A program made the translations under genes and the position numbers. The notes under the pieces are model-generated. The model did no database searches. It had not been told where the DNA came from and worked only from the letters and a program-made list of their open reading frames with translations. This document shows, piece by piece, positions 22,726 through 30,909 of a stretch of DNA of 46,787 bases. The DNA lies in NCBI RefSeq assembly GCF_011008945.1, contig NZ_WYCT01000013.1, positions 1 through 46,787 on the forward strand. The letters are read 5' to 3'. Source of the stretch: Streptomyces harenosi (GTDB taxonomy: Bacteria > Actinomycetota > Actinomycetes > Streptomycetales > Streptomycetaceae). Numbering within the stretch: position 1 is the first letter of the stretch; the number at the start of each line of letters is the position of its first letter.

Positions 22726-24011
22726 TGTCCGGGGATCCCTATCCGCACCTGGGCTGGAACCCGGTGCCCGGTGTACCGGAAGAGGTCTCCGCGTTGCAGC
22801 GGAAGGTGGAGTCCGCGGCCGAGACGCTGGACAACTGTCACCGCCAGATCGAACGGCTGCTCGCCGCGAGTTCCAGTTGGCGGGGCGACGCGGCGAGCGC
22901 GTTCCGCGACTCCCTCGACGGTGACCTCAAGGAGTACATGAGGAACGCTGGTCGATCCCTGGGCATGGCCGCGAGCCGGCTGGCGGTGTGGGACGGCGAC
23001 CTGACGTCCCACCGCGACCTGGCGAAGAAGTACGACGACGCCGCACGGGAGCAGAAGGCCGCTGTCGATACGGCCCGGCGACGACGGGACGAGGCCGGCG
23101 AGCATCCCGACCTCCGCTTGGCGGGAAAGGAATTCCCCAGCCAGGAGGAGGCCGACGCCGCGGCGGCACGCCTGCGTGCCGCCGAACGTGCGCTGAGCGA
23201 GGCCACGACACAGCTCGACAGCGCCACCACCGCGTACAACGACGTCATCGCCAAAGCCCGCGCACTGGAGGAGGAGCACAGCCGGCGAGCCGACTTCGTC
23301 GCCGGCGAGCTCGACGCGGCCGACGGCGAACTGGCTCCCAGGGAGCCGGGCTGGCTGAGCCGGGCCGTCCAAGCCATCGGGGACGTCATCGCATGGGTCG
23401 GCCGGCAGATCTGGGAGCACGCCGGAACCATCGGGGCGATCGCGGGCCTGCTCGCGTTGCTCCCGACGCCGGCCGCACCGGTCTTCGCCGCGATCGCTGT
23501 GGGCGCGAGCGCACTCGCGATGACCAAAAACCTGATGAGCGACGACTTCAGGGACGCCTTGTCGGGTCGGTACGGGGTGAAGGAACAAGCCTTCGCGCTC
23601 GGCTCCGTGGTCGGTGACGGCCTGGGCATGGTGCCTGGGGTCGGCGCCCTCGCCAAAGCGGGCAGTGAAGCCGCAACCACGGCAGCGCTCGCGCGGGAAG
23701 GCGGAGAGACGATGTCGTGGGGGTCAAGGTTCGACTCGTTCGCCTCGGAGATCGTGCCGGCCTTTCGATTCCGTGCCCTTGACGCCGCGACGGACCCCCG
23801 GGTCGGCCTGCTCCAGTACTCCATCCAGGGGGTCAATGTGCTCGGCAACACGGCATCGTCCCTGGAGACGGCCGGAGTACTGCCGAAGAACGGTCCCGGC
23901 CATGATGCCGCCGAGGTGACAAAGATCGGTGCCGCTTCCACCGGACTGCGGAGCGGAGTCACCGACCTCGTGGCCGATCTCGGTGACCTGGTGACGGGAA
24001 TGCGACTGTGA
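22725..24011 (+). CDS. Cassette A large WXG protein with hydrophobic PGVG segment
   Basis: 428 residues. The start ATG overlaps the preceding stop (TGATG). The N-terminus DPYPHLGWNPVPG matches its cassette C paralogue. W52-R-G marks a WXG hairpin. A long coiled-coil-like region (~90-215) follows, then a hydrophobic double segment (~240-270) and a second amphipathic segment with GMVPGVGALAK (~305). There is no recognisable toxin domain. Three paralogues in this window share the same plan. It could be a membrane-inserting effector or a T7SS translocator component exported with its small WXG partner; neither is proven. Confidence 0.8.
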   Translation: MSGDPYPHLGWNPVPGVPEEVSALQRKVESAAETLDNCHRQIERLLAASSSWRGDAASAFRDSLDGDLKEYMRNAGRSLGMAASRLAVWDGDLTSHRDLAKKYDDAAREQKAAVDTARRRRDEAGEHPDLRLAGKEFPSQEEADAAAARLRAAERALSEATTQLDSATTAYNDVIAKARALEEEHSRRADFVAGELDAADGELAPREPGWLSRAVQAIGDVIAWVGRQIWEHAGTIGAIAGLLALLPTPAAPVFAAIAVGASALAMTKNLMSDDFRDALSGRYGVKEQAFALGSVVGDGLGMVPGVGALAKAGSEAATTAALAREGGETMSWGSRFDSFASEIVPAFRFRALDAATDPRVGLLQYSIQGVNVLGNTASSLETAGVLPKNGPGHDAAEVTKIGAASTGLRSGVTDLVADLGDLVTGMRL

Positions 24012-24718
24012 ACCGATTCCCGGACATCCCAGCTTCCGGGCCGAAACCGCAATTCTGGTACGGACTGCCGCACGGCTACCTGAAGGTGGATCTCGAGCCT
24101 CCGGCCGAGCGGCTGATCGAGATGGCGCGGCAGATCGACGAACTCCCCGACAGAGATTTCCGTGAACGTGCCGACCGGATGTTCCGCCTGTACGCCATCA
24201 TCGTGACCATGCTGCAGAAGCAGTGGGTTCAAGGCTGCGCACTCGGAATGCACCCGGGCGGCGATGGGAGCCTCTCCCTGTCTGTTCTCACGGTTTCCAC
24301 ACTGTCCACGCCGGAAGCGGACCCCAAGGCCGCGCTCGCAGGCATGCTGGCAGGGGAGGAGCCGGACAGCGGAAACGGTGTCGTACCGGTCGGACTGCCC
24401 GTCGGTACGGGGTTCCTGAGGGAGGCGGAACGGCGCACAGTGGTGCCGGGTGTTCCGCTCGACGGGCAGGGAGGCACCGCGGAGGAAAGCGTCTGGCAGG
24501 GCACGATCGCGATCCCGGTCACGCGGTCCTCCTCGGTCATCACGGTGCAGTTGGTGACACCGTCGAGCCAGCTCGTCGACGACTACCGCGGAGTGCTGAT
24601 GGGCGTCGCCAGAACCGTGACGTTCACCGATCCGGCGGCTTCCAGGGAGGGCGACGACAGCCCCGGGCCACTGACCGCTTCCGGCTCGGGATCCGGGGAG
24701 AGGAGTCCGTTCGGATGA
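24008..24718 (+). CDS. Cassette A globular protein ending in SPFG
   Basis: 236 residues from GTG 24008, overlapping the previous stop by four bases. Soluble, with no signal peptide. The N-terminus GLPHGYLKVDLEPPAERLIEM resembles the starts of the paralogues at 28160 (MPPFFHELPLD) and 31626 (LPPGYVEVPF). The middle contains VGLPVGTGFLREAE and beta-rich IAIPVTRSSSVITVQLVTP, and the C-terminus is SPFG. I do not know the family. The place directly behind a secreted WXG pair fits a cytoplasmic chaperone like EspG, but no fold evidence supports that. Confidence 0.72.
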   Translation: MNRFPDIPASGPKPQFWYGLPHGYLKVDLEPPAERLIEMARQIDELPDRDFRERADRMFRLYAIIVTMLQKQWVQGCALGMHPGGDGSLSLSVLTVSTLSTPEADPKAALAGMLAGEEPDSGNGVVPVGLPVGTGFLREAERRTVVPGVPLDGQGGTAEESVWQGTIAIPVTRSSSVITVQLVTPSSQLVDDYRGVLMGVARTVTFTDPAASREGDDSPGPLTASGSGSGERSPFG

Positions 24719-25344
24719 GCGTGGGTGAGGGTGGAGGGACCGCCACGTCAGGCGCCGCCCACGTGCCCTATGCCACGGACGGGACGGACTTCAGCGGCGC
24801 GCTGAAATACCATTACGGCGTCGTGCTGAAGCGGTTCTTGAGATTCGGTCTTCCGTCCGCCGCCCTGTTCGGGCAGATGTACCTGTGGCCGATGGAACAC
24901 CGCGGATACGTGCTGCCCGTAGCCCTCGCCGGACTCCTCGGACTCGTCTTCACATCGGTCCTCTGCTACGCGCGGGTGTCCCTGCTCCGGAGCTGTTCGC
25001 GGGTCTTTCGCACCTACCCCCTGGTGTTTCGCGGGCCACTGGAAAAGGTGAGGCTGGAAAGCCGGAAGCTGCACATCCGTCTCGGTGAGCGGGTGGAACC
25101 GTCGATGACGATGCTCGCCAAGGACCCGCTCGGGCGCCCGGGGTGGCCCGGCGGCATGTCCGACGGGCTCTGGTTCGCCGGCGACGACCCGTTCGGTGGC
25201 GCGGCCATCGTGCCGGGTACGGGCGAGGTGCTCTTCATGCAGCCCAGGGACTGGGCTGCGGCGGCCAAGGAGCGACAGAGCGCCGGAGAGGCCCGCGCCG
25301 AGCGGGCCAGGGGTGCCGGGCTCACGAAGGCTGTCGGTCACTAG
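24715..25344 (+). CDS. Cassette A two-helix membrane protein
   Basis: 209 residues from ATG 24715 (ATGA overlap with the previous stop). Two hydrophobic segments lie at about residues 40-60 (FGLPSAALFGQMYLW) and 66-86 (VLPVALAGLLGLVFTSVLCYA). A cytoplasmic basic-beta domain contains RTYPLVFRG, DGLWFAGDDPFGGAAIVPGTGEVLF. WFAGD is also found in the cassette C membrane protein (VWFAGDPRFLGVVAVPG), supporting paralogy. Probably an inner-membrane partner of the cassette; the function is unknown. Confidence 0.75.
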   Translation: MSVGEGGGTATSGAAHVPYATDGTDFSGALKYHYGVVLKRFLRFGLPSAALFGQMYLWPMEHRGYVLPVALAGLLGLVFTSVLCYARVSLLRSCSRVFRTYPLVFRGPLEKVRLESRKLHIRLGERVEPSMTMLAKDPLGRPGWPGGMSDGLWFAGDDPFGGAAIVPGTGEVLFMQPRDWAAAAKERQSAGEARAERARGAGLTKAVGH

Positions 25345-25576
25345 TACGGTCACGGGTACTTCGGTGCGGGTGCCCCGTACTGGTACTCCGTCCGGAGCGG
25401 GCGCCCGGGACCACGCGCGAGCAGCGGAGTGGGTGGGGCGGGCCGCCGGGCGGCCGGGCCGAGGCACGGTGGGTCGTGCCGGTGGACCGGCCGGTGTCCG
25501 CTTGCCGCGACAGGCGGGACGCACCTTTGAGATTCTGTCGGCCGTCACGGTCAACGGCATCGACAGATGGGCAGTC

Positions 25577-26416
25577 ATGAACCACAGCAGCCAGGAACGG
25601 GCTTCGCGGGGTCAGCAGCCGGGACGGCCGCAACCGACGGGACAGCCGCACCACCAGCCGCCGGCCGGTGGGCAGTACGGGCCGTCCGGGCCGTACGGGC
25701 AGAGTCCCGCGCCGGCGTCCGGACCGGGGCCCGCCGCCGCGCCTGCTGCCGAATCCGCCCCGATGATCGAAATCCGTGGCAAGCGGCTGCGCCGGTACGA
25801 CCGCGTGAAGGCGGGGGAGTGGACCGAGACGATCCGGCAGGCGGGCCCCGGCGCGAAGGGGGAACCGCTCGCCTATGTCCATGTGCCCCAGGACGCGCCG
25901 AAGGGCGGGCGCACGGCCCGGCCGCCGTTCACCGTGACCGGGGTGCACGGTGAGCCGTTGTGCTCCGTCCGGCCCTCCGGTGGTGGCGTGTACGAGGTCC
26001 AGGGAGGGGACGGGGCGGTCATCGGCCGGATCGCGCGGGGCGGCGGACGGTGGCTGCCGTGGCCCCGGCGCGTGCACTGGACGGTGCAGTCCGCGCAGGG
26101 AGGCGAGGCGCTGACCGGGAAGGTGGGGAGCGGCAAGGGGTGGACGGCGATGGTCCTGCTCTCCCCGCTGTACTTCGCGTACTGGTTGATCATGGCCGCC
26201 CAGGGGCTGGTCCTCCTGCTCATCGGGGACAAGGAGGAGGCCAGGAAGGACGCCGCCTGGGAGCTGGAACCCCCCAGCTGGACCCGGTGGCGGGCGGCCG
26301 GTGAAGCCGATGTCGTGATGGAGCACGCATCCTGTGTCTACCGCTTCGGCTCCCCCCGGCTGGACCACCGGCTGGCCTACGCTCAGGCGGTGCTGCACGC
26401 GTGGGACCGGGCCTGA
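25577..26416 (+). CDS. Unknown protein between cassettes A and B, possible LURP-one/tubby-like fold
   Basis: 279 residues from ATG 25577. The first ~65 residues are disordered and rich in Pro, Gln and Gly. A beta-rich domain follows (MIEIRGKRLRRYDRV, FTVTGVHGEPLCSVR, YEVQGGDGAVIGRIARG, HWTVQSAQGGEALTGKV), whose alternating strands with a G-x-x-IG-x-I pattern recall LURP-one/tubby-related proteins; this is a tentative likeness only. One hydrophobic helix near residues 190-212 (VLLSPLYFAYWLIMAAQGLVLLL) suggests membrane attachment. It is a single gene with a 232-base upstream gap in which I see no other feature, and it does not belong to the repeated cassette. Confidence 0.7.
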   Translation: MNHSSQERASRGQQPGRPQPTGQPHHQPPAGGQYGPSGPYGQSPAPASGPGPAAAPAAESAPMIEIRGKRLRRYDRVKAGEWTETIRQAGPGAKGEPLAYVHVPQDAPKGGRTARPPFTVTGVHGEPLCSVRPSGGGVYEVQGGDGAVIGRIARGGGRWLPWPRRVHWTVQSAQGGEALTGKVGSGKGWTAMVLLSPLYFAYWLIMAAQGLVLLLIGDKEEARKDAAWELEPPSWTRWRAAGEADVVMEHASCVYRFGSPRLDHRLAYAQAVLHAWDRA

Positions 26417-26531
26417 GCGCGTCCATGCCACAAGACGGTGACGGTTCAACCCACGCGTCTGGGACGGACGTTGACGCTTCGGTAGCCTGCACAGCGGCGG
26501 CTCGATCACGGTTACGGGGAGGCACACGGGG

Positions 26532-26819
26532 ATGTCGGACTTCAAGATCGACGTCGATCGGATGAAGAGTCTGATCAGCAGGCTGGACCAGGTCGACGAC
26601 CGTATGCGCGGTGCCCAGCAGCGGCTGAACAAGGTGGGCCCGAAGGGCCTGGGCACGGACGGCCTGGACAACGCCTGCAACGACTTCCAGGACGCCTGGG
26701 GCGACGGCATCAAGCGGATCGCCGACGCCTCCAAGCAGCTCCACGAGGGGCTCAAGAAGACCGTCGAGTCGTACCAGACGACCGACCAGGACCTGCAGAA
26801 GGGCTTCAGCCAGAAGTAG
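26532..26819 (+). CDS. Cassette B small WXG100-like protein
   Basis: 95 residues, the typical WXG100 length. Helix 1 (DFKIDVDRMKSLISRLDQVDDRM), conserved LGTDGLDNAC, the turn DAWGDG (W-G-x-G), helix 2, and a YQTTD secretion signal (YxxxD) near the end. Starts ATG 26532 after ACGGGG. It is followed by its large partner 57 bases later. It corresponds to the genes at 22399 and 33252 of the other two cassettes and is the best-formed WXG100 member of the three. Confidence 0.88.
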   Translation: MSDFKIDVDRMKSLISRLDQVDDRMRGAQQRLNKVGPKGLGTDGLDNACNDFQDAWGDGIKRIADASKQLHEGLKKTVESYQTTDQDLQKGFSQK

Positions 26820-26876
26820 CTGGCCGACGCGGCGCTGCCCACTCGCACCACCACACGCACACAACGGGGAGAAGAC

Positions 26877-28154
26877 ATGGGGATGTTCGACGATCCCAAC
26901 TGGCCCGGTCTGACGTTCAATCCGGCCAAGGGTGATCTGCACACGATCGAGTCGCTGGCGTACGACGTCAAGACGGTCGGTGACGAGCTGGACGAGCTGC
27001 GCGAGATGCTCGTGACCATCGGCAAGACGGACGGGGCGTGGGAGGGCGAGGCCGCCCAGAAGTTCCAGAGCAAGGTCGGCGAGCTTCCCAAGTACCTCCA
27101 GCAGGGCCATGAGTCGATGACCGCCTGCTCCCAGGCGCTCCGCACCTGGCACACCCAGCTCGAGGGCATGCAGCGCAAGGCCAAGACCCTCGAGGACCAG
27201 GCGGTCGAGGCCCGCAAGCGGCTGGAGCAGAAGAACGACGCGGTCGACCAGGTCAACGGAAAGATCACCCAGTCGAGGTTCCGCCAGCTCACCGAGCAGG
27301 AGGCCAAGGCGCTCACGGAGGAGGCCGACTCCGCCTCCCGCGCGGCCAAGGAAGCCGCCGCGGAGCTGGAGCGGATCATCCGTGAGGGCGAGGCACTGCG
27401 CAAGAACTGGGAGGAGCAGGCGGCGAACGCGGAGAAGGCCATCCGCGAGGCGTCGAAGAACCGGCCCCCGGACATCAGTATCTGGGACAAGATCACCGGC
27501 GGCCTGAAGGGCGCCTGGGACGGCTTCAAGAAGTTCCTCATCGACAACGCCGACCTGTTCTCCACGATCTCCGCCGCGCTGGCCGCGGCCGCCATCGTCG
27601 TCAACGTCATCCCGGTCGGCGGACAGGTCGCCTCGGCCATCCTGGGCGCCGGTTCCGTGGTGTTCGCCGGTGCGGCCATGGCGGGCCACTGGATGGGCGG
27701 CGCACCGATGTGGAAGATCGGACTCGACGCGCTCGGCGTGATCCCCGGCGTCGGTGGCGTCGCCAAGGGCCTGGTCACCGGCGGCAAGGCGCTCTTCACC
27801 GGCGGGAAGGCCGCCTCCGGCATCACGGCGGGCGCCAAGACGATGATGAACCAGATCACCAACCCCCTCAGCACCAAGATGATCAACTGGGGGCTGGGCA
27901 AGTTCGGCAAGGCCGTCGATCCGGCGCTCATCACCGTCGGGGCGAAGGGCTTCGCCACCGGATTCGGTGCCGGGAACCTCCTCTTCGGCGGAGACGACGG
28001 CGGCAAGAGCGAGCCGCCGGTGCGGACGCAGCCGGCCCCGGTCGCTCCCGGCAGTCCCGAGGACAGGCTGCGGCAGAGCAGCGAGCCGCCCGTGCGGACC
28101 CAGCCCTACCCGGTGGCCACGGGTGACAAGTTCCACCACACCCTGGCGGCCTGA
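26877..28154 (+). CDS. Cassette B large WXG protein with hydrophobic PGVG segment
   Basis: 425 residues. MGMFDDPNWPGLTFNP opens the protein, W55-E-G marks the WXG turn, and residues ~95-205 are a strongly charged coiled-coil region. Two hydrophobic stretches (~225-270) follow, then LGVIPGVGGVAKGL with further Gly/Ala-rich amphipathic helices. The C-terminal ~50 residues are disordered and hold two copies of SEPPVRTQP-x-PVA. The plan matches the large proteins at 22725 and 31640. The start is ATG 26877 after GGGGAGAAG. No enzyme or toxin domain is visible. A secreted membrane-active or structural role is inferred. Confidence 0.8.
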   Translation: MGMFDDPNWPGLTFNPAKGDLHTIESLAYDVKTVGDELDELREMLVTIGKTDGAWEGEAAQKFQSKVGELPKYLQQGHESMTACSQALRTWHTQLEGMQRKAKTLEDQAVEARKRLEQKNDAVDQVNGKITQSRFRQLTEQEAKALTEEADSASRAAKEAAAELERIIREGEALRKNWEEQAANAEKAIREASKNRPPDISIWDKITGGLKGAWDGFKKFLIDNADLFSTISAALAAAAIVVNVIPVGGQVASAILGAGSVVFAGAAMAGHWMGGAPMWKIGLDALGVIPGVGGVAKGLVTGGKALFTGGKAASGITAGAKTMMNQITNPLSTKMINWGLGKFGKAVDPALITVGAKGFATGFGAGNLLFGGDDGGKSEPPVRTQPAPVAPGSPEDRLRQSSEPPVRTQPYPVATGDKFHHTLAA

Positions 28155-28159
28155 GCGCG

Positions 28160-29281
28160 ATGACCGAATCCACCACCGTGACACCCACCGCCGAGACCGA
28201 GAAACCCCGGCTGCACGTCGGGTGGGTGATGCCGCCGTTCTTCCACGAGCTCCCGCTGGACACGGACGACGGCGACGAGGCCGCCGAGCGGCTCTACGAA
28301 ACGGTCCAGAAGGTCCTGGCGGGCGGCACGGACGAAGACCGGTTCCGGATGTTCGTCACCTACTCCGCGATCATCGGCGAACTGCGCGACGCCGGCGCCG
28401 TGTACGCGGGCTTCTGCACCCTGGACATGGACGGCCGCCCCAGCACCGCCAGCGTCGCCGTCTACCGCACACCGCTGCGGGACGTCACCGCCGAGGAGGC
28501 CCTGCCGCAGGCGCTCTCCGCCCTGCGCCGGGCCTACCCCGCCGACGACGTCCGGATCAGCGGCCTGCCCTGCGGCAAGGGGGATGCGCAGGCCGTCGTA
28601 CGGATCGGCGACGCCCCCTTCACGCTCGCCCCCGAGGCGTCCCCCACCGGGCAGCCCCTCGAGGTGCCGCGCGGGCAGATACAGGTGTACATACCGCTGC
28701 CCAACGACGCCGAGATGCTCGTCTTCGAGCTGTCCACGCCCTGCATGGAGGACTGGGACCTCTACTCGGAGCTCTTCGCGACCATCGTCCGGACGCTGGA
28801 CTGGGCCACCGAGGAGGAGGCCGAGATGGCGGCGGCCCTTTCCCAGGCCCAGCCGGTCCCGGACGTGGCACCCGACCCGGCCGTGGTCCAGGAGCTGTAC
28901 GCGCACTCCAGCCGGATCCTCGACGTCCTCGCCGTCCGCGGCCGGATGGACCAGGGCAACCAGGTCTCCGCGGTCACCTGCGCCGACTGCTGGACCAAGG
29001 GCCTGCGGTCGGTGTGCACGGCCCGCCACCAGTGGCAGATCGACGACGTCGAGGACGCCCTGCTGGCCGCCGCCCTCGTACGGCTCGACGAGATCTCCCA
29101 GGGGCAGGGCTGGCTCAAACTGTCGGGCACCCCGGACCGGAGCGTCTCCCTGGCGGCGGACGGCGGCTCGGGGCATCAGATCAACGCCACGCTGGTCCCC
29201 GGCCGGCGACGGCTCGTCGTCGAGGTCGTCGCGCCGTGCACGCGCACGGTACGCGGCCCGGCGGACTCCGTTTTCGGATAG
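28160..29281 (+). CDS. Cassette B globular protein ending in SVFG, with extra domain
   Basis: 373 residues, about 135 longer than its cassette A and C counterparts. The shared N-terminal part (MPPFFHELPLD, AAERLYETVQKVL, YAGFCTLD, ISGLPCGKGDAQ, IQVYIPLPNDAEMLVFELSTP, EDWDLYSELFATIVRTLDW) is followed by a second region with TCADCWTKGLRSVC (three Cys) and VVEVVAPCT. The LPCG motif is also in the cassette C paralogue. No signal peptide or membrane helix. The protein ends SVFG. The Cys cluster could bind metal. Starts ATG 28160, five bases after the large gene. Function unknown; chaperone or secreted-partner roles are both possible. Confidence 0.73.
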   Translation: MTESTTVTPTAETEKPRLHVGWVMPPFFHELPLDTDDGDEAAERLYETVQKVLAGGTDEDRFRMFVTYSAIIGELRDAGAVYAGFCTLDMDGRPSTASVAVYRTPLRDVTAEEALPQALSALRRAYPADDVRISGLPCGKGDAQAVVRIGDAPFTLAPEASPTGQPLEVPRGQIQVYIPLPNDAEMLVFELSTPCMEDWDLYSELFATIVRTLDWATEEEAEMAAALSQAQPVPDVAPDPAVVQELYAHSSRILDVLAVRGRMDQGNQVSAVTCADCWTKGLRSVCTARHQWQIDDVEDALLAAALVRLDEISQGQGWLKLSGTPDRSVSLAADGGSGHQINATLVPGRRRLVVEVVAPCTRTVRGPADSVFG

Positions 29282-29307
29282 GCCCGGCCGCGGGAGGCGG
29301 CCCCACC

Positions 29308-30198
29308 ATGGTCGACAACGCCAGAGAGCCACTGCCGGTCAGCGCGCAGGCGCTGGCCGCGGACTCCCGGCTCGGCAACGCCGTCCGGGAGTTCGGCAGC
29401 GCCTACGGTTACGACTACACCGACGACGGCACCGTCAGACGGCTGCTGGCCGAGCACGAGGCGTCGCTGCGCCGCACCGCGCGCGGGGCGACGGTGTGGG
29501 CCGCCTCCCTGGCGGGCACGGTCGGGCTCGCCTGGCTGCTGTGGGCGGTGCTCGGCAAGCCGGAGAACCCGGTGCCGGCCGTCGCACCCCCGGCCGTCCT
29601 GCTCGCCCTCGCGGCCGCCGGCTTCGTACGCGTGCACCGCCAGGCCCGGCTCAAGCTGCGCCATCCCTTCCTCGAGGGCTACCGGCACGTCCTCGCGGCG
29701 GCGCTCGCGCACGGCGCCCCGGTGGCCTACGTCCCCGCCTGGCTGACCGGCCGCGGGGGCGGCGGAGTCGAAGCGGCGCCCCTGCCGCCGTACACCGCGC
29801 CGCCCGGAGGTCCCGCCCCGGTACGGCGGCCGCGGTCCGCCGCCGGCGCCGGGACCGCCGCACCGGTGCCGCCGAAACCCGCCGCGGTGGCCGAGTACGA
29901 ACGGATCGCCGAGCGCGGCGGCTGGCACGACGAGGCGGGCTGGATCCTCGTCGGTGCCGGAGCGGCGGGAGTGGCCTACGCCGTGGTCGAGGACGTGCCC
30001 GTGGCGTTCGCCGCCGCGGTGCTCGCCGTGCTCGGCATCTGGGCCTGGGTGGCCGGCCACCGGCTCGGCAAGCGGCAGCGGGAACTGTCCGCGGAGGCCC
30101 GGCGCTACGTCGACCGGCTGGCCGAGGCGCAGGCCGCGGGCGCGGCCGTCCCGGAACTCTCCCCACCGCTGCGCAGACTCGTCGACTCGCGTCTTTGA
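29308..30198 (+). CDS. Cassette B membrane protein with two hydrophobic hairpins
   Basis: 296 residues from ATG 29308 (GGGAGGC upstream). A first hydrophobic pair at ~60-115 (TVWAASLAGTVGLAWLLWAVL and AVLLALAAAGFVRVH), a Pro/Gly/Ala-rich cytoplasmic linker (~150-195), and a second pair at ~215-255 (GWILVGAGAAGVAYAVV, VAFAAAVLAVLGIWAWVAGH). The basic helical C-terminus follows. It occupies the same cassette slot as the two-helix proteins at 24715 and 30891 but has twice the membrane content. Function is unknown. It is convergent with cassette C across a hairpin at 30222-30259. Confidence 0.72.
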   Translation: MVDNAREPLPVSAQALAADSRLGNAVREFGSAYGYDYTDDGTVRRLLAEHEASLRRTARGATVWAASLAGTVGLAWLLWAVLGKPENPVPAVAPPAVLLALAAAGFVRVHRQARLKLRHPFLEGYRHVLAAALAHGAPVAYVPAWLTGRGGGGVEAAPLPPYTAPPGGPAPVRRPRSAAGAGTAAPVPPKPAAVAEYERIAERGGWHDEAGWILVGAGAAGVAYAVVEDVPVAFAAAVLAVLGIWAWVAGHRLGKRQRELSAEARRYVDRLAEAQAAGAAVPELSPPLRRLVDSRL

Positions 30199-30221
30199 CG
30201 GCGGCGACGGCGGAGGACGAC

Positions 30222-30281
30222 GGCGGTGGCGGCACCCGGTTCGGGACGCCACCACCGCCGCCCTGTCGTACGGCCGTACGA
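30222..30281. terminator. Hairpin and 16-bp palindrome between convergent cassettes B and C
   Basis: GGTGGCG (30225-30231) pairs with CGCCACC (30247-30253), enclosing an inner CCCG-GTT-CGGG stem. A separate perfect palindrome TCGTACGG/CCGTACGA lies at 30266-30281, five bases from the end of the minus gene. Together these would stop transcription from both directions. Confidence 0.6.
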
Positions 30282-30285
30282 TCCC

Positions 30286-30891
30286 TCAGCCGGCCCGCGC
30301 GCCCGCCGCCCGGGCCCGCTCCCGTGCCTCGGGGCTGACGCCGCGCCTGCGGGCCGCCATCCGGCTGTCGACGGCCTCGCGCTGGGCCACCCGGACCAGA
30401 CGCCGCGGCCCCGGCACGGCGACGACGCCCAGGAAGCGCGGGTCGCCCGCGAACCAGACCTCACCGACCTCGCCGGACCGCACCTTCCGGATCCAGAAGG
30501 TGCACCCGCTGCCCGCCCAGTTGCCGTACGCGAGCGACACGTGCCTGCCCGCCGGATGCTCGGGATCGGGAAAGGAGAACCGGGTGGTGCCGTTCTTCGC
30601 GGTCGTGGCGGCTCCCGGGAACGCCCGCCACGGATAGACCCGCAGGACCCGGCGCAGCGACAGGATCCCCGAGACCTTGGCGGTGGTCAGCATGGCCACG
30701 TAGATCAGCACGAACAGCACCGGCATGAGCACCCACAGGGTCCACACCGGTGTCAGCAGCACCACGCACAACCAGACCACGAAGGAAGCGAGCGACAGCA
30801 GGAAGGCGCACAGCCGGTACATGGCGGTGCGCCGCCAGGCCGCCCGGGTGGCCGCGTCGTCGTACGCCGCCTTCGTCAGAGGAACGTTCAT
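30286..30891 (-). CDS. Cassette C two-helix membrane protein
   Basis: 201 residues from ATG 30891, with GGAG eight bases upstream; a GTG at 30900 is closer to the GGAG than is usual. Two hydrophobic segments at ~25-48 and ~50-72 (FLLSLASFVVWLCVVLL, VLMPVLFVLIYVAMLTT) are followed by a cytoplasmic domain with RVYPWRAFPG, GNWAGSGCTFWIRKV and VWFAGDPRFLGVVAVPG, paralogous to the cassette A protein. The Arg/Ala-rich C-terminus is basic. It is the last gene of the minus cassette. Function unknown; membrane docking of the cassette's products is a reasonable guess. Confidence 0.75.
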   Translation of the reverse strand: MNVPLTKAAYDDAATRAAWRRTAMYRLCAFLLSLASFVVWLCVVLLTPVWTLWVLMPVLFVLIYVAMLTTAKVSGILSLRRVLRVYPWRAFPGAATTAKNGTTRFSFPDPEHPAGRHVSLAYGNWAGSGCTFWIRKVRSGEVGEVWFAGDPRFLGVVAVPGPRRLVRVAQREAVDSRMAARRRGVSPEARERARAAGARAG

Positions 30892-30909
30892 CGCATTCAC
30901 TCCAAAGGG

